From: Stentor coeruleus
Lineage: Eukaryota; Ciliophora; Heterotrichea; Heterotrichida; Stentoridae
Assembly (NCBI GenBank): GCA_001970955.1
Contig: MPUH01000236.1
Coordinates: 1-64,000 of the forward strand
Reading direction: 5' to 3'
DNA: 64,000 nucleotides
Below the pieces are notes generated by a model, which was not told the DNA's origin, made no database searches, and saw nothing but the letters and a program-made list of their open reading frames with translations. A program made the translations under genes and the position numbers. Below, piece after piece: positions 31,566 to 41,235 of the stretch (position 1 is the stretch's first letter; the number at the start of each line of letters is the position of its first letter).

Positions 31566-32005
31566 ACTAATTAGATAATTTTATAAGATATTTTAGAAGT
31601 TTTTGGGTTTTTATGATAAAGTTTTAGATTAATGTATAGGAAAATATATATAAGAAAATCTTGTTTATATAACTATTTATAATAAGATTTTATATTAGTA
31701 AAAGTCCAATTATTCTTTAAATCAAAGATTAATAATTGTATTAAAATCAATATCTCATTTTAAGCTTATTATTCTAATATTAAAAAATAGATTTACGATT
31801 TATAAGAAAGTAATTTAGCTTATAAAAAAAAAAAATACTATAGATGAATAGGAGTATTAATATGAAGATAAAATCTATTTTATCAATTTTGATATAAATT
31901 TATATCCGATAGATGGTAAATTTTATTAATAAAAGGCACTTTGAAGTTTATTGATTTTTTATTTATAAGATTTTTAGTGGATATCATATTAATTAGTAAT
32001 AAAAA
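31566..32005. other. Spacer, no feature seen
   Basis: Between two plus-strand genes; AT-rich with a poly-A run near 31825. No gene or repeat recognised. Confidence 0.5.
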
Positions 32006-32908
32006 ATGAATGAAATCCTAGCAATCAAAATCATCTTCATTTTTGTGATGTTTGTTAGTGCTGGTATCGCAGGGTCAATTCCTATATTTTCTAAAACTTT
32101 CCATAAAAACAAAAAACTTATCAGTACAGGAAACTGCTTTGCTGCTGGTATTTTTCTTATAGTTGGTATTGTGCATTTACTAAGGGAATCACAAGAATCA
32201 TTTGAAGAAGCTCTTAAAGAAGAAATGCCAGTAGGCTTTGTTGTAGCTTTAGGAGGTTACACTTTGATACTATTTATAGAAAATATTCTCTTTGGAGGCC
32301 ATGATCATAAAATTTCTCAGGAGGAGAAAGAAATGAAAAAAGATGAAAGTGGTCAGAAAATTGTTACTGAAAGGAATACTGGGGAAAATGAAAATATTGT
32401 ATCTGTTGAGAGAGGTAATGAAAATCTGGAATGTTCTAAAAAAGAATTAGATGATCAGTGTAATAATATACCAGGGATTATCCTTACTGCTGCTTTGGTT
32501 GTACATTCCATTTTTGAAGGTATTGCTGGAGGACTACTTGATACTAAGTCAAATGTGATTAGTGTTGGAATTGCTATTTTAATACACAACATCCCTGCTG
32601 CTATAGCTCTTGGTGTCAAACTTGACAAAGCTTCAAAAAAAGTTTCCATTCTTCTGATGTTTTTATTTGTACTCTCATCTCCACTTGGTATTGCTATTGG
32701 AATTTCACTTTCTGATTTGGCATTTCCTATAATAAAAGCTATATTCCTTGGTATTAGCGCTGGAACTTTTATATATATCGGCTGTACTGAGATTTTAGCA
32801 GAAGAAATGCATGATAAGAGCAATAAGCTATTGAAATTCTCAGGATTTATTGTAGGATTTGTACCTTTGGCTATGGCTGCGATTTTTATTAAGGAACATG
32901 AAGAATAG
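32006..32908 (+). CDS. ZIP-family metal transporter
   Basis: A 300-residue protein with eight likely membrane helices, the ZIP number. The diagnostic metal-site helices are present: HSIFEGIAGGL (about residues 170-180) and LIHNIPAAIALGVKL (about 194-208). The variable loop between helices 3 and 4 carries a short His-rich element (GGHDHK) followed by a charged stretch. ZIP proteins move Zn2+ or Fe2+ into the cytosol from outside or from organelles. Length and loop are typical of the ZIP I/II type. Single exon. Confidence 0.9.
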   Translation: MNEILAIKIIFIFVMFVSAGIAGSIPIFSKTFHKNKKLISTGNCFAAGIFLIVGIVHLLRESQESFEEALKEEMPVGFVVALGGYTLILFIENILFGGHDHKISQEEKEMKKDESGQKIVTERNTGENENIVSVERGNENLECSKKELDDQCNNIPGIILTAALVVHSIFEGIAGGLLDTKSNVISVGIAILIHNIPAAIALGVKLDKASKKVSILLMFLFVLSSPLGIAIGISLSDLAFPIIKAIFLGISAGTFIYIGCTEILAEEMHDKSNKLLKFSGFIVGFVPLAMAAIFIKEHEE

Positions 32909-33921
32909 TTAAGTAAGTAATGATTAGAGGCTTAGATTAAGAGTAGTTGATTTTTAAACTTGTAATAAGATAAAATAGTGGCATATACAAAATGGCTTAA
33001 CTGGAATTTTTACTGGCTTTTGTATAAGGAAATAAACATAAACTATGATGTAAATGCTAAATAAATTAATTTAAGTATATGATGTGTGAATAAAAAATTA
33101 TTAAGATTGATTATTGCTTGATAAGTATATTATATGTTATTATAGGCTATTATAAATTGTTATAATATATTATTGATGGTTGTATTATTTGATTTATTAT
33201 AAAATAGTTTATCTGAAGTTATTCTATACATTTTCCTCCTTGGGAAATCAAGAATTAGGAAAAGGTAAAACTGCTAATAATTTTAAAATATTCATTACAA
33301 ATTCTAAAATCTTTAGGCCGATTTAGTACTGTAACCAAGAGACAAAAAATGAGAATTTGGGTATCATGATCAAAGAAAAAAATATTGATGACAAAAATAA
33401 TGAATGACAGAACAAATGATTATTATTATAACAATGATAAGTGGGCAATAAATTCAGGTTTACATATAGTGAATTACTAACTTTAATAAAAATAAGAAAC
33501 TTGCAGAAATTTAATTATCACTAATTTTTCCTTATCAAAAATTAACACAGTTTATAATATATTTGGAAAATATTTCAAAGCTAATATGTCAAAAGCCTAA
33601 AAATAATCCAAAAAAATAAAAAAAATCTATTAAAAACTAAATCAACTCTATTCAATAACCCCACAATTTTTCATATAATATATTGTAAAATTAACCCAAA
33701 ATTGAATCTATCGAAAATTCTTTTTAGTCAAAATTTAATTGAAATAATCGAATCATAGACTTTATATTTGAATATCCCAGTATTTTACAAAATTTTTTTA
33801 AATATCTTTCTTTTATTTCAGATTATATTTTAAAGCAATTAAATACTGTTTAGATACTTGAAGTATCATTTATAAATCTTACCAAAAATTATCAGCGTCA
33901 CAAAAATGACGTAATATACAA
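32909..33921. other. 1-kb spacer with possible coding relic
   Basis: No intact gene is seen. The first 300 bp are G over C (3' flank of the ZIP gene). A possible relic lies at 33289-33480. The rest is AT-rich. Confidence 0.5.
33289..33480 (+). pseudogene. Possible decayed coding fragment
   Basis: One frame reads ILKSLGRFSTVTKRQKMRIW, then a stop, then KKKILMTKIMNDRTNDYYYN to a TAA. Codon composition looks protein-like, but no family could be assigned. Confidence 0.25.
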
Positions 33922-34935
33922 ATGGAGCATTCTCATCATCGTATTACTAATCCAATGCTTTTAGAAGTTTGTCAGCGATTAAATGTTTTCCCCAGCCTTT
34001 CTAAGCCAAGTTTTAAGAAAAAGTCAGATTCGTCTGTTAGTATCTTGAGTTCTCGTCTAAATACAAAAACCTATGATCACCTTAGAGTTTTGAACTCAGA
34101 AGGAACAGGGCTTAATTCAGACTTTGAAATAGCTAAAAGCTTATACCTTTTAGAAATAGCCGCAACAGAAGTTGATATTCTTATTCATAAAACTACCGGG
34201 GAATATTTTATACTCAAACGTATCTATAAAGATAAACTTCTTTGCCAGGAACATAAAGATTCTGCATCACGCGAGATACAAATACACAGCCAACTTAATC
34301 ATCCAAATATAGTTGACAATATTGACTCAGGAGAAACCCCAACAGAATATATGGAATTACTTGAATTTGTCCCAAGACCTAATTACTTTGTTGAAAAAAT
34401 CGAAATTAATAATACACCTTTTAATACAAGAAGAGATGGGGGGATTCAAAAACTGAAAAGTTTTTGTTATGATATTCTGCAAGGACTGAAATTCTTGCAT
34501 TCTGTTAAAGTTATACATATGGATATTAAGCCTGCTAATTTGCTTCTTAGTACAAAAGTCACTGATGATGAGTACTCTATAGTAAAAATCTGTGATTTCG
34601 GACTTTCTAAAATTGTTGGTGATGATGGGACTGTGCAAATTTCTCTTAGATGTGGTACTGAACCTTATATAGCCCCAGAGGTTAGGGTTGGAGCATTTGT
34701 TTCTTCAGCTGTTGATATTTGGAGTTTTGGGATTTTCTTATACATTTTAACTGTGGGTTATAGTCCGAACACTTTAAAATGGAAGCCTGGTCTTGCTTTA
34801 CCATCATATCCCAGACATTGGAAAAAATATGAAGGCACAGGTCTTTTTGACCTTATAGATCGATGCTTAAAGTTAGATCCTAAGCAAAGAATAACAGCTG
34901 AAGAGGCGTTGCAACATCAATTTTTAACTTTGTAG
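33922..34935 (+). CDS. Protein kinase with altered catalytic motifs
   Basis: A 337-residue Ser/Thr-type kinase domain (about 70-335). Recognisable motifs: the ATP-anchoring Lys99 in FILKR, Glu118 of helix C, Asn206 of the catalytic loop, DFG at 225-227, a GTEPYIAPE activation segment end, and DIWSFGI. Two motifs depart from the norm: the HRD triad is HMD (199-201), and the Gly-rich loop is not recognisable (LEIAATEVDIL in its place). Asp201 and Lys203 are kept, so activity is possible but regulation by activation-loop phosphorylation through the HRD Arg should be lost. Relation within the kinome is not clear; the lobe layout is CaMK/AGC-like. Confidence 0.85.
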   Translation: MEHSHHRITNPMLLEVCQRLNVFPSLSKPSFKKKSDSSVSILSSRLNTKTYDHLRVLNSEGTGLNSDFEIAKSLYLLEIAATEVDILIHKTTGEYFILKRIYKDKLLCQEHKDSASREIQIHSQLNHPNIVDNIDSGETPTEYMELLEFVPRPNYFVEKIEINNTPFNTRRDGGIQKLKSFCYDILQGLKFLHSVKVIHMDIKPANLLLSTKVTDDEYSIVKICDFGLSKIVGDDGTVQISLRCGTEPYIAPEVRVGAFVSSAVDIWSFGIFLYILTVGYSPNTLKWKPGLALPSYPRHWKKYEGTGLFDLIDRCLKLDPKQRITAEEALQHQFLTL

Positions 34936-35590
34936 CTTTGCCTAATAACTAGTATTTCCTTTACTAATAATTTATTAGTTTTCTCTAGTTTTATATAATT
35001 TATTATATCAAAAATATTTTAGTTTTAAAAGATATAATAAGTATTTATGATATTTTTGAAAGCTTTGATATCATGTTTAATAATACTTTTTTTAGTGTAT
35101 CTATTTTTTTTATATATTGTAGGGAGGATAAAGTATTTATTTAAGAATTTTGAGTGTTTGAAAAATATAAAAGTTTTGATTCTCAGAACTGGCAAAAAGA
35201 TTTTCAATTTTTCATTATGGATCACTTTTTTTTATGAAAACATACAAAGATCAGTCTTATGAGTATATTTCTTATCATATAATGGTATTATAGTATATAA
35301 GAAAGTATTATTTCAAATGATTATTGTTATTTTGTAGTTAGTGTAAGTAAGAATTCATAATCAGCCCTAATGAAAATATTCTGATTATGATGATTTTATA
35401 ATAAACGCATAAAAAACTATCTCTCATACGGTAAAATGAAGTTCTTACAAAAATCAGTATATTTCATAATTAGCCCTATCCGATTTATATACAAACTCAA
35501 TACTTTTTAAAACTTAAACGAATAATTTTTTGTATCAACAAGCAAAAAGAAAGTTTAAAAAAGTTAAAATAATGGTTATTATAATATATA
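34936..35590. other. Spacer with doubtful small ORF
   Basis: An ATG frame at 35047-35262 would encode 71 residues with one hydrophobic helix (LIILFLVYLFFLYIVG), but the same interval is open on the other strand and the AT-rich, skewed composition favours chance frames. I do not call a gene. The end of the spacer is C-richer, as upstream of other plus genes. Confidence 0.4.
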
Positions 35591-36055
35591 ATGCAAAAAC
35601 TTCCTTCAGTAGACAGTATCACTTTAGCTGGGGATACTGATGATGAATTTCTCCATAACTGTAGCTTTTGTGAACTAAAATTCATAAAAATTATAGATTT
35701 GCAGAAGCATCATAACTGTTGTACAGAATCAGTAGAATCAATGGCGCATGTCCAAGAAAATGACTTTATTTGCAATGTTTGCAACTTAAAATTCGAAACT
35801 TATAGAGGAATGAGGCAACATTATGGTAAAATCCACTGCGGGATTAAGAAAATCAAATGCAAATATTGTAATAAGCGCTTTAAGGACAATTACGCTGTAA
35901 AGTATCATAGAAAACAAGTACATGAAAAAAGTACACAAGTTCAATGCTATTTATGTAGCAAGAGCTTGTATAATAAGTTTAGCTTTAAGAAGCATATTTC
36001 AAAATGCTCTCAGAAATTCTTTGACAGTAAAGTTTTAGACAGTATTAGCAAGTAA
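35591..36055 (+). CDS. Four-finger C2H2 zinc-finger protein
   Basis: A 154-residue protein made almost wholly of four C2H2-type fingers: CSFCELKF... with HH (about 18-37), CNVCNLKFETYRGMRQH...H (about 59-80), CKYCNKRFKDNYAVKYH...H (about 88-109), and CYLCSKSLYNKFSFKKH with a final Cys (about 117-139). Fingers 2 and 3 are canonical; 1 and 4 have Cys at or beside the last ligand position. Likely nucleic-acid binding in the nucleus; target unknown. Single exon. Confidence 0.82.
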   Translation: MQKLPSVDSITLAGDTDDEFLHNCSFCELKFIKIIDLQKHHNCCTESVESMAHVQENDFICNVCNLKFETYRGMRQHYGKIHCGIKKIKCKYCNKRFKDNYAVKYHRKQVHEKSTQVQCYLCSKSLYNKFSFKKHISKCSQKFFDSKVLDSISK

Positions 36056-36510
36056 ATAACTAGATTTTTTAGGATTAAATTTTTGTATATGGGTATTTTA
36101 AGATGAAGGTTTTAGGATATAATTATATGTTTTATAATATAAAATAATAAGATAATAATGGATTTTATTTGTTTGATTTTATACAAAATCATATAAGGCT
36201 ATTTGAATGAGTTCATTTTGTTGGGTAAAAAGTGTAAGACCTCAAAAAATTATACATAAACAAGAATACTAGATTTAATTTTTATTATATTAAATTATTA
36301 CTTTGCTCTGCAGACACAATTTATAAATCCTGCTTACTTTAAATCATTTTCACAATACATTTTTATAATCAGCAATTATCTCTCCATACAAATCTCTAAT
36401 CATATTATCTAAATTAGACACAAATTTTCCTATCAATATTTCTTATCAAAAATAATCTTATCCTAACAAAATTCATTTTATATTTTACTTAAAGTTAATT
36501 AACCTTAAAA
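36056..36510. other. Convergent spacer, no feature seen
   Basis: G over C in the first 180 bases, then C over G, matching two facing 3' flanks. No gene recognised. Confidence 0.55.
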
Positions 36511-37998
36511 TTAACTAACACAACAATTATTATCAGGTTTATTTTTCATCAAATCATTGAATTCATCACGTGCACCTAAAATTTTTGTTTTATTCAAAAA
36601 TTCGGGGAATGTATTTTTTGGTGTCAAGCATTCATCAATATTATTAATCGTTGATGATGACTGCGATAAAAGTGTAATTTCAGGTAATATAACAGTTGGA
36701 GACTTTATTGACCTATTTTTTCTATCAAGTTTCGCTCGGCTTTCTAAATTGTTAATATTTTCATATGTTTTGGTTCTTTTTTTGTCTAAATTTTTTTTGG
36801 CTTTTTTTGATTTTTTGGCTTTAGGCTTGATAATTATTTTATCTTGGTCTTCAGGTTCTAATTCTGGATCTTTTGTTGTATTTGAAGTTCTATCAGAAAG
36901 GTTTTCTAATGAAAAATCAATCGGTATTAGTGAGTTTTTATTTTTTTTGGCTTTTTTGCTTTTTTTCGATAGAGAGTTGATTATAGCTTCGCTGAATTCT
37001 AGGCTTTGACTTTTTTTCCTGAATATTTTTATGTCTATTTTAGCTTCGCGACGTTTTGAGACAAACTCTGCACCATCATTTTTTATATGTAAAAATGATT
37101 TACCTCCTTCAGATATAACAAAACTCTTCACATTATTGAACCTTTCAGGATACAAAAACCAGTCGAAATTCATGCAATTTTTTTCGGCAGTTGCGAATTT
37201 ACTCAGCAGACTTCTCATATAATTATAATTTGGGGCTTGATCATAAAGAAGTCTTCTAGTGTACATAAGTAAGTTTTCAAATTCTAAAGGGATATTTTGA
37301 AACAATTTATCATGGTTAACATTTACTTTCTGATTAAGAACAATTTTCCATTTTTTAAATCCTTGAATATTAGGGTCAGGCTTCCAAGGCAAATCTCCCT
37401 TAATCAAATATAATAACGAATAGCATAATGACTCAAGATCATCACGGCGGCTTTGTTTAAATCCCATATGATTATTAATTGATGCAAAAGTGACACTCCC
37501 TCTAAATCTGCATCGAGTTTTAAATGCTTTGTGAGCATTATTAACTCTATAATATCCTGCCATACCATAGTCAACTAAATATATGTTTGTTTTGTCATTT
37601 GATAATAAAAATTGAGAAGGTTTAACATCTCTGTGAATTATGTTAGCGTTATGCATAGCTTCTATTCTGTTTAAAATTTCAATACCAATTGCAGATATTG
37701 ATTGAAGACTTAGAAAAGAATCATTGTTTTTATACTCTAAGTTTTTACCTAAGAGTTCCATGACCATAAAGTCAAAGTCTTCTAAGATACCATATTCATA
37801 TACTCTCATAAAGCTTTTAAGTTGACTTAGTTTGCGAAGGATTTTGTATTCTTTTTTGAGGCTGTCTTTTTCAGTACTAACTTTTAATGCGTAATTTATC
37901 AATGTTTTCGCTTCGCGGCCGATGTAAACTTGGCCAAACCCCCCACGGCCTAAAGTGCCAAAAATTGTATATGGACCAATTTTTTTCGGAAACTCCAT
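36511..37998 (-). CDS. CK1/TTBK-like kinase with CaaX end
   Basis: A 495-residue protein. Residues 1-270 form a CK1-group kinase domain: GRGGFGQVY (17-25), Lys39, IIHRDVKPSQFLL, VDYGMA in place of DFG, FRGSVTFASINNHMG and RRDDLESLCYSLLYL, which are CK1/TTBK hallmarks. The tail (about 300-495) is basic and disordered, with two copies of KKSKKAKK. It ends NNCCVS: the last four residues CCVS fit a CaaX box with Ser at X, expected to be farnesylated, with the second Cys possibly palmitoylated (inference). Membrane anchoring of a CK1 kinase recalls yeast Yck proteins, which instead end in CC. DYG in place of DFG occurs in other CK1-type kinases. Confidence 0.88.
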   Translation of the reverse strand: MEFPKKIGPYTIFGTLGRGGFGQVYIGREAKTLINYALKVSTEKDSLKKEYKILRKLSQLKSFMRVYEYGILEDFDFMVMELLGKNLEYKNNDSFLSLQSISAIGIEILNRIEAMHNANIIHRDVKPSQFLLSNDKTNIYLVDYGMAGYYRVNNAHKAFKTRCRFRGSVTFASINNHMGFKQSRRDDLESLCYSLLYLIKGDLPWKPDPNIQGFKKWKIVLNQKVNVNHDKLFQNIPLEFENLLMYTRRLLYDQAPNYNYMRSLLSKFATAEKNCMNFDWFLYPERFNNVKSFVISEGGKSFLHIKNDGAEFVSKRREAKIDIKIFRKKSQSLEFSEAIINSLSKKSKKAKKNKNSLIPIDFSLENLSDRTSNTTKDPELEPEDQDKIIIKPKAKKSKKAKKNLDKKRTKTYENINNLESRAKLDRKNRSIKSPTVILPEITLLSQSSSTINNIDECLTPKNTFPEFLNKTKILGARDEFNDLMKNKPDNNCCVS

Positions 37999-39157
37999 TT
38001 AACTTATATTATCTAAGCTTAGTGGAGTATATATTGCTTAAAATTGTATTAAAACAGTTATTAATAAATGCACTTTTTTTATTTACAATAAGAACAGGAA
38101 CTAATATCTTTATAAGCAACACTTTTGAGGCTAAAACTTAGTTATCGATAACCAAAGTTTATATAACTTTGTCATGGACTATTTATTCGTTTTATAGGAC
38201 TTATTTGAAATGAAAGTATAAATAATTATTAGCTCTAATATGAAACATTTTATTAGTACTTAAAAAATTATAATAAAGTTTAATGTATTTAGTCAAAATA
38301 TCATAATAATGTTTATATAATATATTTCACTTGTTTAAGTATTAAAAATCTGCTTTTGTTTTCATTAGATATCACACAGCAAATTTAGTTTTATATCCAA
38401 AAGTAAACCCCTTTCAATTTAAAAATTTTATTTTCTTTTATGGTCTTATACAAAATCAATTTTTTTTTCTTTTAGGGTCTTAGATAAAATCAACTTTTTT
38501 TTTATGGCAAAATTTACTCCTAGATCAAACTTTAAAGAATTTCATTCATGAATTGAACTCTTTGTTTATCAAATAATTGATTTAAACAAGAAAAACTCTT
38601 TTGTTTATATGTACCCAAATAAAATATCGTATTTCAAGCAAAAAAACTTTTCTGATATTATAAAAAGTTATAATTCTGGAAAGTATTAAAAAAACTTTTG
38701 AATAGAAGATTCAAAGATAATACAAAATACTAATATAGGAGACAACACAGCCAAAAAATAATAATACTTAAAGATAATTTACAAAGTTATAAATAAACTT
38801 AATTTTTTTTATTTAAACACTGAAGAAAATTGTAATTTAGCTGATATAACACTGAACTGAATAAAGTTTGAAAAAAAGATAAGAAAAGAACTAAGAAAAT
38901 TAGAAAAAGTGGATAACCTCATAAAAAAAATCATAGAAAAGTGGAAGTCAGGAGAAAAAATAATAACATTACTGAATGTAGGCTTCAATATTTCAACATA
39001 GTATCAATAAAATACCATTCTAATATCATTGATGGTTTTCCCTTATATAATTTATAATTATCCCTATACTCAAAATCATTACCTCATCGATTCTTTAATT
39101 CCTCATCATCATTAGCATAAAATTAATCTACCCATTCTCATATAAAAAAACTAAATA
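37999..39157. other. Spacer with direct repeat and coding relic
   Basis: Contains a tandem pair of about 34 bases at 38433-38502 (tcttttatggtcttatacaa / tcttttagggtcttagataa) and a decayed reading frame at 38504-39001. Otherwise AT-rich with no intact gene. Confidence 0.55.
38504..39001 (+). pseudogene. Decayed host gene, frame kept
   Basis: A single frame of 166 codons runs from ATG (MAKFTPRSNFKEF) to TAG at 38999-39001. It contains about seven internal stops of all kinds, so it is not a recoded gene. Between stops it reads like protein, ending with a helical segment (KIRKELRKLEKVDNLIKKII). No family was recognised. Preservation of one frame suggests decay mainly by substitution, hence fairly recent loss. 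Confidence 0.45.
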
Positions 39158-40360
39158 TTAACTTTCATAAAGCCTAATAACATCAATAACATCTTTCATC
39201 TGAGGTTGTTCACACGATGTAATTAATCCTGCATGATCAATCTTATAATCATCCTTATAAAAAACCAGCTTTGAAGATGGAATAAGAGATTTCAACAACA
39301 AACTATCTTCTCTTGGTATAATAGAATCATATTCAACATTAAAAATCGCTACATTTGTTGTAATATTTTTATAATAAATCAAAGGAACTTCTTCACTTCC
39401 ATATTTCATAATATTTTTCTTTTTATCTCCATAATCATATCTTTTAGGATTTTCCAATTTATTATACACAAACTGTCTCATATGTTCTAAAACATTAACA
39501 TTAATCCCCCCAAGATTTCTATACGTATAAACCGCGATATCTTTAGTATTTCCACCATTTATATCAAAGTCCATAATTTCTCTTACAAGCATTTGAGATA
39601 TTATAGGAAAATTCACTGATAATTTAGCCATAAAAGTACTTTTTATATGGTCCATATAAATTTTAATACCCAAGAATTTGAATATAAATTGCATAGTATC
39701 AGTGCATATATAATTTATATAATAACTACTACAATTCATTTTCCCTGGAGGTGTTCCAAATAATATTCCTAATCCAATATCAGGTGTATATACATCAGGA
39801 TATAATGCAAGACCTAAAGATAATAAAACACCACCCATACTATGACCTATGGCCGAAACTTTTTGATATTTTGATTTGGTTTTTATGAATTTTACAAATG
39901 CTTTTATATCATAAGTATAAAGTTCTTCAAATGTAAAGTCCCAGAATTCATCAGAGTCTATAGATAAAGTTGTGTGATTACGGCTTAGATAAGTGCCTCG
40001 GAAATTACCTAACCAGACATCAAAACCTTGATCTGCAAGAACAAATGCTGGACCTTTTGTACATTGGTTTAATATAAAACTATTAGATGTGACTATTAAA
40101 CCATGAAGAAAAAGCACAGGAGAACCGGTGTTTGGAATACGATAAAGGGTAAGAATATATCCATCATCTGTAATTACTGAATATGTTTCTGTTGTATAAT
40201 TATAAGCAGCACAGTGTTCTTCGAATGTGTATGTAACTTCTGGAACTAGTTCTGTGTTGATTATAATAATCAGTTCAGCTAATAAGAGAAAAAGAGATGG
40301 AATGATTATCCATTTTAAACATGATTTTCGAGATGATTTAGTTTTGGCTATATCTTCCAT
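39158..40360 (-). CDS. Acid-lipase-family hydrolase
   Basis: A 400-residue alpha/beta hydrolase of the gastric/lysosomal acid lipase family. An N-terminal hydrophobic segment (about 16-34) acts as signal or anchor. Next comes the family start (CAAYNYTTETYSVITDDGYI), the oxyanion region FLHGLIVTSNSF, the FDVWLGNFRGTYLSR motif, the nucleophile elbow GHSMGG (Ser174), an Asp in FNVEYDSIIP and a His in YKIDHAGLI near the C-terminus. All three catalytic residues are present. Typical substrates are cholesteryl esters and triglycerides in lysosomes or food vacuoles. The elbow reads GHSMGG rather than the usual GHSQGT. Confidence 0.88.
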   Translation of the reverse strand: MEDIAKTKSSRKSCLKWIIIPSLFLLLAELIIIINTELVPEVTYTFEEHCAAYNYTTETYSVITDDGYILTLYRIPNTGSPVLFLHGLIVTSNSFILNQCTKGPAFVLADQGFDVWLGNFRGTYLSRNHTTLSIDSDEFWDFTFEELYTYDIKAFVKFIKTKSKYQKVSAIGHSMGGVLLSLGLALYPDVYTPDIGLGILFGTPPGKMNCSSYYINYICTDTMQFIFKFLGIKIYMDHIKSTFMAKLSVNFPIISQMLVREIMDFDINGGNTKDIAVYTYRNLGGINVNVLEHMRQFVYNKLENPKRYDYGDKKKNIMKYGSEEVPLIYYKNITTNVAIFNVEYDSIIPREDSLLLKSLIPSSKLVFYKDDYKIDHAGLITSCEQPQMKDVIDVIRLYES

Positions 40361-41235
40361 ATTATTATTTTAGGTGTTAGGGTGTTAAAAGATTTTTTAT
40401 AAGTGTTCATGTGGATTAACAAATTTTGCAAAATGGAGTAGGTTGATGTTAGGATTCTGGGATTAGGGGTTTTTGGTATGATTATGATTATGTGTATTTT
40501 GGAATTAAGTTTTGGTAAGGTTTTAGATAATGAAGTGACGTCATCATATAAATGGTAAAATAAATAGATTTTTTTGGGATTTTTGATTAGGATTGAGTTA
40601 GGTTTTTGAGTTTTAAGAGCTTTCGAGAGGGTGTTTTAAAGGTGTACTGTGTTGGTTTGATAGTTTTATTTGTGGGAAAAGGAAGGGGTTTTTTAGAAAT
40701 GTTTTTTGTTGGTATGTGATATTGTTAATTTTGATATTGGGATTAAGGTTATTGTGATTTTGGGTATTTTAGTGAAATATTTTTCTTAGCTTTAGGATTA
40801 TGTTTTAAAGAAAAGATATAAAGTCTATATAGAAGAAATCAGAAAAAATAAGGAAAAAATAAAAGAAAACAATGCAATTGGCTTGAAAAAAATGATATAG
40901 ACTAATGCGCTCCTATAACTTTAACTTTCTTTGAATACCAAGACAAAAATATCAAAATATTGAAGAAAATATGCTCACATTAGTCAAAACACCTGAAATT
41001 CACGTGCTGAATGTCAAGGCAAAATCGGACAACTGCATGTTTAAAAAAGTAAGAAACTAGAAAAGGTTATCAGGACACAAAGTTTTAATTTTTTCATTGG
41101 ATTCAAAGTGCATTTAATCAAAAACTCGCTAATGATTTCAATAGTAAAATATGTGTCTTAATCCCAATAAGTTTATAACAAGTAGTCGCCTCAAGCTCAT
41201 CCTATTTTTTACCAAATATTCAACTATTATAAAAT
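40361..41235. other. Spacer with extreme G-over-C skew and a relic
   Basis: Bases 40381-40800 contain 110 G and 12 C by hand count, so the coding strand of the lipase gene is nearly G-free upstream. From 40808 a decayed coding trace begins. No intact gene. Confidence 0.6.
40808..41161 (+). pseudogene. Possible decayed coding frame
   Basis: One frame of 118 codons with about six stops contains protein-like stretches: KKRYKVYIEEIRKNKEKIKE at the start and AECQGKIGQLHV in the middle, to a TAA at 41159-41161. Family not recognised. It interrupts an otherwise strongly skewed spacer, which supports it being an inserted or decayed gene. Confidence 0.3.

Noticed and set aside
35025-35262. Small hydrophobic frames on both strands
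   Set aside because: Both strands are open in the same AT-rich interval, there is no family similarity, and composition explains it.
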